A DNA stretch of 64,000 bases from Ephemerocybe angulata (GCA_013368325.1 JAACJK010000066.1:304533-368532); one strand, 5' to 3'; counted from the first letter of the stretch, positions 25,859 to 37,431 are shown. Numbers and translations: made by a program. Notes: a model not told the origin generated them from the sequence alone.

Positions 25859-26810
25859 AACTGATCGCTGGGCTCGCTGTGATGCGCCTTGTCGGGAATT
25901 ACCAAAAGAAGGGTGAAAATTTCCTATTGGGGCTAAAAAGGCGAAAAAAGAGCTAACTTATTTACTCTACACAATCTATCTAGGCTCTTCAGATCGGGGG
26001 ACCCATGCTACGACCGTGAATACATGTCTTGTTGAAAAACATGCAGAGCACGGCCGGGCATAACTTGGGGCTGACAGCCCTTCGTTGGGGGCAGCGAGCG
26101 AAGTGGGCTGGGTTTATATAGCTTGCTGTAGCGCACGGACCAACGGCTCCTCTTCGCCTCGCTTCCGCTGCCTGTCATGACGTGAGTCTCCTTCAATCCT
26201 TCCTCCATGCTCATCCCTTTTTCTGCTACCTTTGAGAGACCTATTTCTTCAGTGCCAGTGAAGAAATGGCTTGCTCAAAAGTGCAGAAAAAGGCCCCTCC
26301 TCCTCGTCTTTTCCAAATAACAGTGCCTTCGTCTTCGGGTCCCGCCTTCCGTAACTCCGTGACATGTGTAAAGCCTTGGTAAAGCCCGGTGTGCCCGACG
26401 TATTGTTCCCTTCTCTCTCCTCAGTATTTTGCTAATCTCTTACCTAGGTTCCTCTACGTGCCGTTACAAGAGTATGGGCTCTGGAGAAGGAGAATAGGAG
26501 GCTTCTGTAGTTGGGTAGCCTACATGTACTTTGCTCTTGAATAGACTACCCGAGTGAATTGATTCAGTACGTGTTTCATACCCCCCGCTTCTTCCGCGCC
26601 AAGCCCGTATTCAGCCGTTCCATTCCATTTTCGTATGCCAAGCAACGTGTCGCTTCTATTCCGCTGCCTCTTTTCTTCAGAGATGCCCATTCGCTACATC
26701 GGTCTTTAACTCCAGGCATTGACTCCGCCCTACGCGTCACGGTGAGGAGAAATTTGGAGTCGGACTCACCTCTAGACAGTCCTATCCCAACCCCCAATAA
26801 TCCAAAGTCC
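25859..26810. other. intergenic, right flank of the truncated copy
   Basis: A/T-richer stretch downstream of the deletion junction. Splice-like signals begin to appear near 26420-26570 but no gene can be assembled. It leads into the repeat array at 26811. Confidence 0.45.
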
Positions 26811-28320
26811 AGTGAGTTGGCCATGTCCTCTCTCTCTTTATGGATTTGCTCATGGGATTTATTTCTGTATAGCCTGTGTCAACGACTTCGCCACAACGCG
26901 ACGACCTCGAATTGAGTCGGTACCATCAGCTCCAGCCCTCCGACCTCGCTCACGGGATTTATTTCTGTCTAGTCTTCGTTGTTCAGCCTCCTCACGAATA
27001 TGCGTGCCCGTGCTCTCACTTGCATCCGTCCACCAGGCTTTCCGGAACTCCGCTCGTCACCTGTGAGTCTTCCTCGTCGCCGCTCGCCACCATTGCTCAC
27101 GGGATTTAGTTACATATGGTCTTCATCATTTCAAGTCCACGCAAGGACACTCGGAGACTCAGACCACACCATTCCGCTCGCGGGAATTCGATCCATTGCT
27201 TCTTCACCAAAGGTGCGTTACCCCATCACAACCGGTCTCACGGCTCACCGGGATTAAAACTACAGTCCGCATAATTCGTCGCCAGACGCGTCACGCAACT
27301 CCCTACGCCTTCACATCCATGTGCGCTTTCACCCTGCCATGACGACCCCCAAATATTGAACCACTGGTGCCGGTGAGTCGATTTCGCCCCGAGCCTCCTT
27401 CCTGCCGCCACCGCTCACGGGATTTAATTCTGTATAGTCGATCATGAAAGGCCGCGCGAGACGCTTAGAATTCCAGGCTGCCGGCGGCCGTAAGGCTCAC
27501 GCTCGCTCGCTTTGAATTCGATCCATTGCCAGTACGTATTCTTGAAATCTCGGGAATCCCAAGGCTCCCAGCTCATCGGAACCCACAGTCACCAACACCC
27601 AGTATTCTCTCATACGCCGACACCACTTATTCTATTCCAGCACACTGCTCGCGGGAAAATTTTATGTTGCGTCTTCGTCATTCTGGGTGCTTTGATGTGA
27701 GTATTCTTCATTTGGTTCCCCCGGCTCCCAGGTCGCTTACAGGCCATGATTTGCGTTTAGGCTTCAAGTAGCTTCAAGTGTGCGACTGCAGAGCTGGTAC
27801 GTCACGGCCATTTCTTTTTGAACCGACTCGGAAGTGGGCGAAGTCTGACAGCCGCCGGACAGATTGCCGGCGCCAAAATCTCATTTCGCGTTTGTCAATT
27901 CGCGCTCCACACTCCCAAGTAAGCCATCGACTCATTTTTACGCCAAAGGCACCCTCCATCAACTAACAGAGTAGGCTACGCCATCATTGAACCGACACCC
28001 TGCTCACCGGATTCATTTCTGTCGTGTCTTCGCCATCCGGGGTGCTTTGACATGTACGTACCTTTCCAATTCGGCTCAGGCGCCTTCAACTCGCTCAACC
28101 TGGCATATTTTTAGACTTTTACCATCCGGAAACGAGCAGAGTACGTCACTTTTCTTAACTTCGCCTCCGTGCGTATCCTGACAGCTCTCGCGCAGATCCA
28201 TCATGTTGGCGCCGGGCGCCAGTTATCACGGCCCACGTACGTCCGTTCATTCTGACCTCTCTATTCGGCATTGTAACTTACAGTGTCATTTTTGCGCAGT
28301 GGTCTCGTTTCGAAATGCTC
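26811..28320 (+). repeat. array of related intron-like segments
   Basis: At least seven degenerate copies of a block with core CTCACGGGATTTATTTC start at 26848, 26948, 27095, 27243, 27413, 27647 and 28002. Four end like 3' splice sites (TATAG, TCTAG, CTACAG, TATAG), and several are preceded 45-65 nt upstream by donor-like GTGAGT or GTGCGT (27063, 27212, 27373). The CTCAC in the core fits a branch site. Downstream of copies 2, 3, 6 and 7 a second shared block (TCTTCGTCATTC, then GGTGCTTTGA in copies 6 and 7) is followed by another donor. Further introns without the core follow to about 28310. I could not find a single open frame through the exons. It may be a degenerate multi-exon gene grown by tandem duplication, a spliced non-coding transcript, or a set of introner-like insertions. 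Confidence 0.55.
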
Positions 28321-28595
28321 TGTGGAGCATTTCCGTGCAGGACGGCCCATCCAAGGCCAATTTGGATTTCGGGAGAGGCACGCGAATTGTACCTCGCGTG
28401 GGCGCTTATTTCGCCACGGACCGTATTTGTGATTATGTAGAGCTAGTGCGCGTCGATGTGAGAGGTCCGGAAAAAAGGGGTAAACTAGATACGGCGCACA
28501 CGTACCATGGGCTGAAAAGGAACAGGGCGTCGCCGTCATTACGGGGCCCAAGACGGGTCCCGAGGATTGTAATTCTGGGCGCTTCGCGCCGATGA
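28203..28595 (+). other. 130-codon frame at the end of the intron-rich stretch
   Basis: An open frame beginning MLAPGASYHGPRT and continuing past a splice-like ACAG at 28283. It might be the last exon of the preceding intron-rich locus (from about 28310, RNALWSISVQDGPSKANLDF). No family recognised and no independent support. Confidence 0.2.
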
Positions 28596-30441
28596 ATTCC
28601 GAGCTTTGACGTGAATGCGTGGGAGTTGTTGATGAAGGGGACGTTTTAATTTGGCAAGTACTGTTCTGCAATGTCAGTAGATTAGAAAAATTCGACTCCC
28701 TTGACGTTATCTCCGGGCATAGCTGAGAGCTCGGCGCATCAGGATTCGGCGTTCGCTGCGGTGAGAAGCTTTCATCTACGATAATGTGCTACCCATGAGG
28801 GAGTGTAATTCATCAGGAACGTAAGTTAGTTACCACCACACGGAGTTGGAGTCAATCCGGACTCCGGAGGCGCGGAATGTCGGACAGCGACAACGCCATG
28901 ACGTTACAGACCGTCCGGGCGCGAGACTTTCTGAAATCAGCCAATCTGGATTTCGCAATGAACTTGGTGAAAGCTCACATATCCAGATGTATGACAGTCG
29001 TAAAGATAGGTACTGCACCACACTGCTAGACTGAGCCAGACATGCTCCCAGCTTGGCGCGAACTCCCCTCAATCCCATTCAACAAACTCACAAGGCGCAT
29101 CCGAGCCCCTCATCATATCCCTCCCACCATTCCACGCTGTCTCTACGTACGCACGCACAGACTTACCTACACTAGTAGCTACTTCGGATTCTCGCGTACC
29201 CGAATAATCACGCCAAGGCCTTCGGATCTCGGAGATTTGGACCCAATGCAAAACCGTCTGAACGGGGCCTGCACACAAAGCGCGTCTACGCTGTCGCAAC
29301 ACTTCTATGAACGTAGCGCGCATAAACTACGCAGAAATGTGTAAATATGGTCAAGAGGAGTGCTATAGGCACCGATCATACCTTCAGATCTCACCCAGCG
29401 ACGCAGGGACGCGCGATCCAGTGCGCGAAAGACGTAAGCGCTTAAAGCGCATTTGGGCGCTTATCGCCAGAAACGTCCAATTCCGCCTCTTCCACACATC
29501 CCACTTGCCATCAAATGCTAATCCTACCCTTAATCCTCCTCTAGACCACGGATGGGCTGCATCCTCCGCCGATCGGATGTCCAAAGGCTCGGAAGAACCC
29601 AAGTAATCCAGCGCGCTGATACCGCAACATCCATACATACATGTGTGCGTATGCGCGGTTGCGCTGAATGGTTGGAGCTTCGGACAGCCTGGGTGCCGAG
29701 TAGTTGGTCTTGGCGTGGCGTGACGGGTGTGTAAGATGCGGGTTGCCTTGGAGGTTTGGATGGATGGGTGTCCGGGAGGAGGGCGCAGCATGGATGCGCG
29801 GTTGCGTGCGTTTGCCGTTGGTTTCATGGTAATTGGGTTGGTTGGGGTGTATGAATATGTCTGGTGTACTGAGTGTACTGCGAGAGTGATGTTTGGTGTG
29901 GTGAAGATGAAGACGCGATGTTGAGTGCACTTCGATCTCAATTTGCGTTTAGGCGCGTTTATCATCATATGTTGCTTTACGCGTAACATACCGCCGTGCA
30001 CCTACCGTGTGCTTCGGACTGGTCTCGTATTGTATCTTAATATGTACGTACCCATGTAAGTCTACCGAGGGTGCAAATTCCATCCTTCCCCCGAAGTTAG
30101 CGAATCTAAAGATGCATGAATGACTAGGCGGAATACCCATGCTCCCGAAGCCCCCAGTCGCACAGACGCACTTCCAATCGCTTCGCTTCGGCTTGACATA
30201 TCCTTGGCAGCACAATACTTCCGTGAATACGTACATCCCATATACTCACTGACAGTTCCGCCCATGTACTAGCGACCGCATCGCGACGGCAGCGTCCTTG
30301 CGTACGAAACTCGTCAATTCCAGTTTCGCTATTCGCTGCGCCATTTGCTGGGCAAAGATAAGTTGGTAAAAATAGATCTTTTATTCGGGTGTGCATAGGT
30401 ATGTACGTACAGGGTGAGAAGAGGAGGGGTGCTAGGGGATG
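28596..30441. other. intergenic, nothing recognised
   Basis: About 1.8 kb with short frames on both strands, none with convincing coding character. Ends at the TATA box at 30442. Confidence 0.45.
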
Positions 30442-30449
30442 TATATAAG
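30442..30449 (+). promoter_or_regulatory. TATA box of the many-intron locus
   Basis: TATATAAG followed about 40 bp later by a long pyrimidine-rich stretch (CACACCCCTCCACTTTCCTCC), the usual layout of a fungal core promoter and transcription start. Confidence 0.5.
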
Positions 30450-31926
30450 ATGGGAGGATGGGCTGGGGTTTGGTATCAACACACCCCTCCACTTTCCTCC
30501 CTTCCTTCCACCCTATTTCCTCCCTTGTCTCTTTTCTCCTACGTCACTCATTCCTTATCGCCGTCGCCGTCCAGAAGCCCCTGCTCGTCGTCGCACACGA
30601 CGAGCTCAGGTTAGTGTTCCCCTCTCGTCTTTCTGCCGACCCAACTGATGTCATACTCACTTAGCCTTGCTCGCTTCACCGCATCGCACCTTCCGCGTTG
30701 CTCATCACAACACTCTCCTCTCTTCCACCACATCCTCCCCCGTCGTCGTCGTCGTCGAACGCAGCGCGCAGGTTTCCCAAGTACGTGAGTCTCACGTCGT
30801 TGACGTCGTGTCGGCACTGACGCACATTCTTTCGTTGTGCAGGATAGGCGCGGGACGTGTTCTCGTCGTCGTTCGTGGTGGTGAGGAGGCGACGTCTCGA
30901 CGATGTCGCGTTTGTGGTGAGTCTTCGTTGTCTTTTCCCCGTGTTATGGGAGTCGTTGACGGTGTTTCGGCAGGGTGTTCTACATACCGGGAGTCGTCGA
31001 GGTCGAGGCGCATTCGTCGCCGTCGGCGTTCTGACGGTGTCGTCGTCTAGCATGGCGTCGTCGTCGTGCTCGATGGGCCACAGTCCTAATGAAGGTAAGT
31101 CAGGATACGCGAATCGAAACGGGGGCACTGACCTTATGACCATCTAGCCGTCTCTCGCACCAGGCTCGGTTGGGATGGGTGCTCGTCGCCGTTCGTCGCA
31201 GTGAGGCGAGGGTTTCTTGAGGCCGCTGTACGGCGCCAACGGGCTGCTGGCCGGGTACGCGGTAAGTCTTCGACGTCGTCTTGCGTGTTCTGGGCACATC
31301 GCTGATGATTTTCTCGCAGCGTGCTCCATGCGCCGAGAGTCGAGGCGGCCGAGGTGCGTTCTCTGTCGTCGTAACCTTGTCTTCTTGCTAACAGTGTAGT
31401 CGTCTAGCTGTCGTCGTTGTCGTCGAAACAACGGGACTGAATTCGGAACGCCGGATACCTCACGGCTGCCGGAAACGAGTGCTGGCAATGGAGAGGGTCT
31501 TGGGTTTTGGGTACGTCGTAGTCGTCATCTGTGGGCTGTGGTGCTGACGGCGTCGTAGTGCTCGATGTCGGAAGGCCGGTGTAGTTCGGCTTGGCCGTCA
31601 CTCAGGGCTTGCTGCTCCAGGTCGTCATCGCTGTGCTCGGCGTCGTAGGATCTGTCCGACGGGTAAGTAGGCTCATAAGAGAGCTGGAACGAAATTACTG
31701 ACCGATTTGACATCGCAGACGCCTATTGCGGTGGGGAGCTCGTTTCTCTCGGTGCGTACGATTGTATCTTGCCCCCGGGTCTCGCACTGACTCTTGCACA
31801 TAGAACCCAGGCTTTCTGAATGGTACGTCAGGCAGTCGAGCATCCTTTTTCGTTCCACGGCTGGGGAATGGTAAGTCAGTTGAAGTAGTCAACAGTCTCG
31901 AACACTAACACACCTTTGGGCCTAGA
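30450..31926 (+). CDS. many-intron gene, Arg/Val-rich protein of unknown kind
   Basis: Hand splicing gives ten exons: 30450-30609, 30665-30780, 30848-30916, 30974-31094, 31148-31261, 31320-31353, 31400-31510, 31559-31662, 31719-31751 and 31804-31870, with the stop TGA split across the next intron (TG at 31869-31870, A at 31926). Introns are 45-70 nt, mostly with CTGAC or CTAAC branch sites. From 30665 on, 256 codons run without a stop through nine phase-matched junctions, which is unlikely by chance at this base composition. The protein is rich in Arg, Val and Ser, partly from CGTCGT runs, for example RLAVVVVVETTGLNSERR, and I recognise no domain. The start is uncertain: the ATG at 30450 touches the TATA box, and the next in-frame ATG is at about 31051. 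One acceptor (30847) was chosen over a competing AG for frame. A non-coding spliced RNA remains possible. Confidence 0.4.
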
Positions 31927-32745
31927 ATTTTCATGCGCATTGCTGTGCGCGCCGTGCCGTCGAAGCTCGCCCCGCAGCCACCGTGTTCTGGTTGTGCGAG
32001 TGTGCCGCGATGGCGCGTTGTGTGGTTTCGCCCCGCGTTTGATGTTGGGAAGGTGCAGACGGGTGGGATCGCGAAACGAGAGTGAGCGGCGTTGGTAGTA
32101 TGCGACCGTCCTCAGTTCGTGGCATGGCTAGTATATGGTAAGTCCGTTGTAGTAGACCTAGACCCCAGTACTGACTGACGCACCTTTGGTTTAGACTCGC
32201 CGTGCACGCCCTCCCACCCAAGATCCCACTGCCCGTCGCGCGCCGTCACAATGGCTGCATAATCGCGGGGCTTGGCTGTGAAAATGCAGAGGTTGGTAGA
32301 CTAGTAGAGCGACGTGAGTACTCGTTCTCGCCAGATTTAACGCTGTACTAACGTACCTGAAATCTCCAGCTAGCACGATGGGCGCGCATATGCACGATTT
32401 GAGGCCGAGATGTCAGTGGCCGTGGCGCGTGCGGGATCTGGCCGAGTGCGCTCTTGGACGGAGAGCGCGTCGCGTCGATGGGAGGAGGGAGAATCATGGG
32501 GATGGAGGGCGGGAGGGCGTTGGGAAGGGGCGGCCAAGGGGTGGCAGATGCGCGAGGATGTGGAGGAAAAGCGACGGCTACAGTGAATCATCGCTCTCGA
32601 GCGCGCTATATTGGGCTCTGTAGACTTGCTAGAACAGAGAATTGACGTGACGAAGAGAGAGGGGACTCGCGATCGGACGCGGCAGAGGGTGGGGGGAACA
32701 GAGAGGGACAGGCACAGACGTCTGGTCGTCGCGGGAACCCTAACC
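31927..32745 (+). other. continuing spliced-looking stretch 3' of the many-intron locus
   Basis: Two more clear introns follow, 32138-32194 and 32314-32369. The intron 31871-31925 resembles 32138-32194 (shared GTAAGTC, GTTG.AGTAG, CACCTTTGG and TAG). The exon 32195-32313 has an open frame (LAVHALPPKIPLPVARRHNG), but joining it to the preceding exon again creates a split TG|A stop. Beyond 32370 lies an Arg/Gly-rich frame from the ATG at 32378. Could be 3' UTR, alternative exons or a second gene. Confidence 0.35.
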
Positions 32746-34745
32746 TATCTCCCATCAGAATGTCTGGCAACTGACTTTCACATGCTTGAACCACACTAAC
32801 TCCAGTCCATCCATGTGTTAATCATAGCCTCCTCCGACGAGGCTTGCCCACTGTCGTTCATGTTGGCCAGCGATGGCCATCTTCTCAAAGCCAATACGCC
32901 TGCCTGACCTCATCAAGGCCCAGCGACGACCGCTGGTACTCGCCGCCCTCGTTCTCCTATTGCTGCGATCGCGTCTGGCGTCGCTCGGCAAGGAGAGTAT
33001 CGATGTCGTAGCGTCGAACCTCAAGGGGAAGGAAACTACGAAGAAGCTGTCGCCAGAAGAGAACCTGAAGGTCCTGCAGAAGATATATGAAGAGGATCCG
33101 ACGGACAAGGATGCAAAGGTGCTGTTGGTACCGTATCGGGACCGTGTAACGAAGGTGGGCAGGCACACCAAGGATACACGGATGACGGCTAACGGGGCGC
33201 TCGCAGGTTCCCATAAAGCCCATATCACCAGAGAAACTCGAAAACGACAAATCCCACTTCCCTCTACTCCCACCGTCCGCCCAGAACAAACCCAACATCG
33301 ACCTTTCCTTCCTCAAACAGCTCCGAGCCATCCTTCTCCGAATCGTGCTGCCGCCCAGCTCATGGGACGGCAAGGGAAAGAGTCCGCTCTGGAGGAGCAA
33401 GGAAGTAGGGATCCTGACCCTCCACTCGGCCTTCCTCGTCCTACGAACGGTTCTGAGCATCCTCGTCGCCCGGCTCGACGGCCGCATCGTGCGCGACCTC
33501 GTCAAGGCCGACGGAAAAGGCTTCCTCAGGGGGCTCGGTCTGTGGTTCGTGCTAGCCATCCCTAGCACCTACACCAACTCCATGATCCGGCACCTCCAAT
33601 CCATCCTGTCGCTCTCCCTCCGGACGCGCCTGTCGCGCTACGTGAACGACCTGTACCTGTCGTCGTACCCGGACCTCCGGTACTACCGTGTCGCCAGCGA
33701 CGGAGCGTCTTCTGAGAACGACGACCCCAACAAGCCACCGGGAAGCGCGCTGGACGGCGTCGAGCAGTACATCACCTCCGACGTGGAGTCGTGGACGACC
33801 GCCATCGCAGGGCTCTACGGAAACCTGCTCAAGCCCTCCCTCGACATGCTGCTGTTCACGTCCCAGCTGTCAAGGTCGCTCGGTGTGCGCGGGACGGTGC
33901 TGCTGTTCCTCAACTACTACGGCACGGTCGCCATTCTCCGCGCTGTGACGCCGGCATTCGGCCGCCTCGCGAGCGTAGAGGCTAAGCTGGAGGGAGAGTA
34001 CCGGAGGGGTATGGGCAGAGTGGGTCGGGAGAGCGAAGAGGTTGCGTTCTATAATGGAGGCTATAGGGAGCGGGATATTCTGACCAAGGCGTACATGAGG
34101 TTGATTAAACATGTCAATTCGATCTACAAGGTGCGTGCGGTCTGAGTTGCTTGTGGCGTGTGCTGACCCCTACGTAGATTCGCATTGCGTACGAGTGGAC
34201 AGAAGACTATGTGATCAAGTATCTGTGGTCCGCTGCAGGATATGCTCTTATCGCAGTACCCATCCTCTTCACCCGTACGAAGCGTTCGTTGGGTATACAG
34301 ACCTCGCCAGGCGATGCGGCAAGGGAGAAGGCGGGTCGAGACGACGCTGTGGCTGGACGGACAGAGAGTAAGTACCTCTTTCCCTTCAGAAACCCTGAGT
34401 CTAACGACGAACCCCAGCCTACATCTCAAATCGACGACTCCTGCTCTCGCTCGCGGACGCCGGAGGCCGGATGATGTACGCGTACAAAGACCTCCTCGAG
34501 CTCGCCGGGCTCACGACGCGCATCTACACCCTGGTCTCCACGCTGCACCAGCTCCCGCCCCTCGAAACACCCGAGATCTCCCTCGGGCAGGACATCAGCC
34601 GCGACGCGGACGCCATTATCCTCCAGAACGTCGACGTGCGTGTCCCCGGAGCAACGGAGGAGAATGGCATCCAGGAGATGGACTTGGTGTCGGATCTGAG
34701 CCTGACGATTAGGCCTGGAGAGCATTTGATGATTACGGGAAGCAA
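32746..34745. repeat. segmental duplication, complete copy
   Basis: Counterpart of 23922-25858. The left junction is preceded by AACCCTAACC. To the right the transporter gene continues beyond the shared part. Confidence 0.9.
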
Positions 34746-35757
34746 TGGGGTGGGGAAGACCGCCGTTGCGCGTGTGCTTGCTGGACTGTGGCCTGCCTTT
34801 GGCGATAATGCTGCGATCCACCGGCCCTTGGAGACGTTCGATGAGGAGAAAGGGAATGGGGATGGACGGCCTAGGCAAACGCTGTTTGTCGTTCCTCAGA
34901 GGAGCTACATGGTCACTGGATCCCTATTGGAGAACATTATTTATCCAGATACGTATAATGACTTCGTGAAGACCGGGAGGAGCGAGGACGAGTTGCAGGA
35001 GATCCTTGAGAGCGTGTTTTTGGGATACTTGAAGGAGCGAGAGGGCGGATGGGCAACGAGGAAGGAGTGGAGAGATGTACTCAGTGGCGGTGAGAAGCAG
35101 AGGTTGGGCCTTGCACGAGTCTTCTGGAGGAGGCCCAGGTTCGCGGTATTGGATGGTCTGTGCATTTCTCTTCGATAGGGCGCAACATCGTTCTGACTCC
35201 ATTGATAGAATGCACGAGTGCAGTATCGAGCGATGTCGAGGGAAGAATGTATGAGAGCGCCAAGGCGTTGGGAATCACTCTCATTACGATCTCGCTACGG
35301 TACGACCTCTTTCATCCCAACTGCTCACCATGATGGACTACTGACGTATCTTACTATCTTCAAGACCCTCCCTGATTAGGTACCACAATCAACTGCTCAC
35401 ACTTATGGGAGAGGGTACCGGCCGATGGACGCTTTCACGCATCGGGACCGCCGAGGAGAGGCTCAGCATTGGAAAGGAAATCAAGGTTCTCGAACAAAAG
35501 GTCAGTTTCTCTGACAGCGTCTTTCTCTGTACACTTGCTGACTAGTGCCTTTCGATTTGCAGCTTTCCGACGTTGATGCTTGGGAGAAGCGCGTCAAGGA
35601 ACTCGAGCGGATGCTGGGACCGGATCAGCAGTGGGACGGCGAAGCTACGCCCGAGACTGCTGATGTAGATTCGGAGGATCATGAGGAGAGTGCGAGCGCT
35701 GTTTCGGAGAACGGAAGTGAGGCTCTCGCGATCACGGAGAGCATGTTGGAAGAGTAA
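32873..35757 (+). CDS. peroxisomal ABCD half-transporter (Pxa/ALD type)
   Basis: ABC half-transporter of subfamily D, which as a dimer imports long- and very-long-chain acyl-CoA into peroxisomes for beta-oxidation. Seven exons: 32873-33154, 33207-34130, 34178-34367, 34418-35155, 35209-35299, 35365-35500 and 35563-35757, all phase-matched, about 850 residues. N-terminal membrane domain with LRTVLSILVARLDGRIVRDL and the D-family YLSSYPDLRYYRV; the EAA-like loop SEEVAFYNGGYRER. The nucleotide-binding domain has Walker A as GSNGVGKTAVARVLAGLWP (Ser and Thr in place of the usual Pro and Ser), signature VLSGGEKQRLGLARV and Walker B FAVLDECTSAVS (split by an intron), then the switch region ITLITISLRPSL, with Ser where the H-loop His is usual in D members. 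The C terminus is acidic with a coiled-coil-like EIKVLEQKLSDVDAWEKRVK. A truncated copy lies at 24049. Confidence 0.92.
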
Positions 35758-36273
35758 GCAATCTTGCAGCTTCCCTGTTGTGTTTTATACCATTGGAATC
35801 GTAGTCATAATCTTGGGAATACCAAGTATACCCGTACTTAAAGGACAGAGGTGTCGAACTGACAAGCTTCTCTTCGCTTGTTGGCCTCCAGTAACTAGTA
35901 GAATCCTTGTCTATACAAACTTTTCCCGCCTGTATTTTCTAGAACAACCGCTACTTTGTGACCAGCTACTCTCCTAGGTCTAATTCACGAGCTCTTTGGT
36001 CTGCAGGCTCTGCAGAAAGAGCTTGTGTGAAACTTCCCCTCGCCCGTTCAACTTTGGGATAGCCGCGGCGCCTAAATAAGCGCCGGAACCTTATGTGACG
36101 AATGGGCCCGCCGGGACTGAAATGCATATCCTGGAAGGATGAGAAGAATGAAAGGGTCTTACAAGGACAATGACCGGTCACACTTCGAACCACTAGCCAC
36201 TCTAGCGACGGTTACCATCGTGTGGCAGCAGTCTTTGTCCATTGATACACGCCGGAAGGCCGTTGTCGTCGTG

Positions 36274-36288
36274 AAAGGCCTGACCCGT
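36274..36288. repeat. 15-bp flanking direct repeat, copy 1
   Basis: AAAGGCCTGACCCGT, identical to 37417-37431. The two copies flank the MIF4G-like gene 1.14 kb apart. Confidence 0.5.
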
Positions 36289-36366
36289 TGTACTTCCCTG
36301 TGCTTTGACGATATCTTCAACAGCCCTTGAGCTGTAGTAAGTTAATGCCCGGGAAGCTTGCCAGGG

Positions 36367-36374
36367 TATATAAG
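36367..36374 (+). promoter_or_regulatory. TATA box of MIF4G-like copy 2
   Basis: TATATAAG, 134 bp upstream of the ATG. Comparable TATAAGTA elements precede the copies at 47763 (near 47672) and 50127 (near 50070). Confidence 0.6.
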
Positions 36375-36507
36375 CTGCCCGTCGTTCGCTGAAACTTACC
36401 ATTCTCCCCGCCGCCACCCAACCGCCACCCCAGCGTACAGCACCCGCGCGGATACTCCCAGTGTCCCACACTCCACTCGACCCAATACAGCAATTCTAGC
36501 TGACGTC

Positions 36508-37322
36508 ATGCCAGTTACAACGAGGTACAGAGAGCTCCGGACATTCAACCTATGCGACGAACCGACAGCGACGGACCTAAGAAACACGACTGTGACCCTC
36601 CTCCGACGGTCATATCCTGACAACCTCCACAAGTTCATACAAATGATCAACACGATCATCACCTTCGGATTAGATTGCGGCCCAGAGTCGAGCCGGACCG
36701 TGGCCTTCGCAGTCTCCGATATTATGAGCGAACTCGCGAACAACCCGGGTCCACTGTTTAAGGAATTCCAACTAACATTTATCGACCTTCTTCACGGAAA
36801 GATCTCATGTCCGGCGGAGTCCAAGGTAGGATAGCGAACCTATCGACGATCGTCACGATCCCGCACTACAAATGCTGACTCTCGCAGCTATACGACTTTC
36901 AAAACGTTACCATATTCCTAGCCGATCTCTATGCCGTCGGAAAGGGTCTGGTCGACCAAAAACTTCTCGATTCCACAATTCAGGTCCTCCTCAATCCGCA
37001 GCCAGGAGAATTCCTGTGTAGCATCGGGGTCCTGGAGTCATCCTTATGGCGCGCGATGTCTCACATGGGAGAACACTTCACCAACCCTGGCTTCTACATG
37101 GAGCTCCGATCACGAGTCCTGAGTATGGAGAAAGCGCTCGGTATCCGGAACTCTGTGAAAGTTTCACATCTCTGTGAATCTCTCGAAGCACTACACTCCG
37201 ACGCCAACCGAAGTGCGTCGGGATGCTGCCTGGTTGATGTCGCCGACACGTTCGATGAGCGACAGAACTTGGTTTGCAAGGAGCTGTTGAGAATGGTATT
37301 GGAAGTGTACAGCAGAATTTGA
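36508..37322 (+). CDS. stand-alone MIF4G-like protein, copy 2
   Basis: Two exons, 36508-36825 and 36888-37322, phase 0, about 250 residues. This is the clearest member of the local family. Its helix pattern follows the eIF4G middle domain: LLRRSYPDNLHKFIQMINTI, ESSRTVAFAVSDIMSELA, FIDLLHGKISCPAESK (intron) LYDFQNVTIFLADLYAVGKG, LLDSTIQVLLN and LESSLWRAMSHMGEHF with FYMELRSRVLSME. These match in spacing the eIF4G segments beginning VRSILNKL, GVIDLVFEKA, GNIKFIGELFKL and LCRLLTTIG. No other domain. MIF4G domains bind eIF4A, RNA or decay factors; whether this small protein does so is inference. Flanked by 15-bp direct repeats. Confidence 0.75.
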
Positions 37323-37416
37323 GCAGAATAGATGGTTGTGAGTGAAGTTCACAAACCAGTCGGTTATCTGTCTGCGATGGTTGGGCACTGATCCAATTGA
37401 TGTTCCCACATCAGCA

Positions 37417-37431
37417 AAAGGCCTGACCCGT
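37417..37431. repeat. 15-bp flanking direct repeat, copy 2
   Basis: AAAGGCCTGACCCGT, identical to 36274-36288, about 95 bp after the stop of the MIF4G-like gene. Confidence 0.5.

Larger units (their letters stand above)
35758..36507. other. intergenic with a TATA box
   Basis: Between the ABC gene and the second MIF4G-like gene. TATATAAG at 36367-36374 lies 134 bp before the next ATG. A 15-bp block AAAGGCCTGACCCGT at 36274-36288 is repeated at 37417-37431. Confidence 0.55.

Noticed and set aside
26811..28030. CRISPR-like array
   Set aside because: Repeats are degenerate, spacing varies from 100 to 355 bp, and this is a nuclear fungal genome; splice-site features explain the repeats better.
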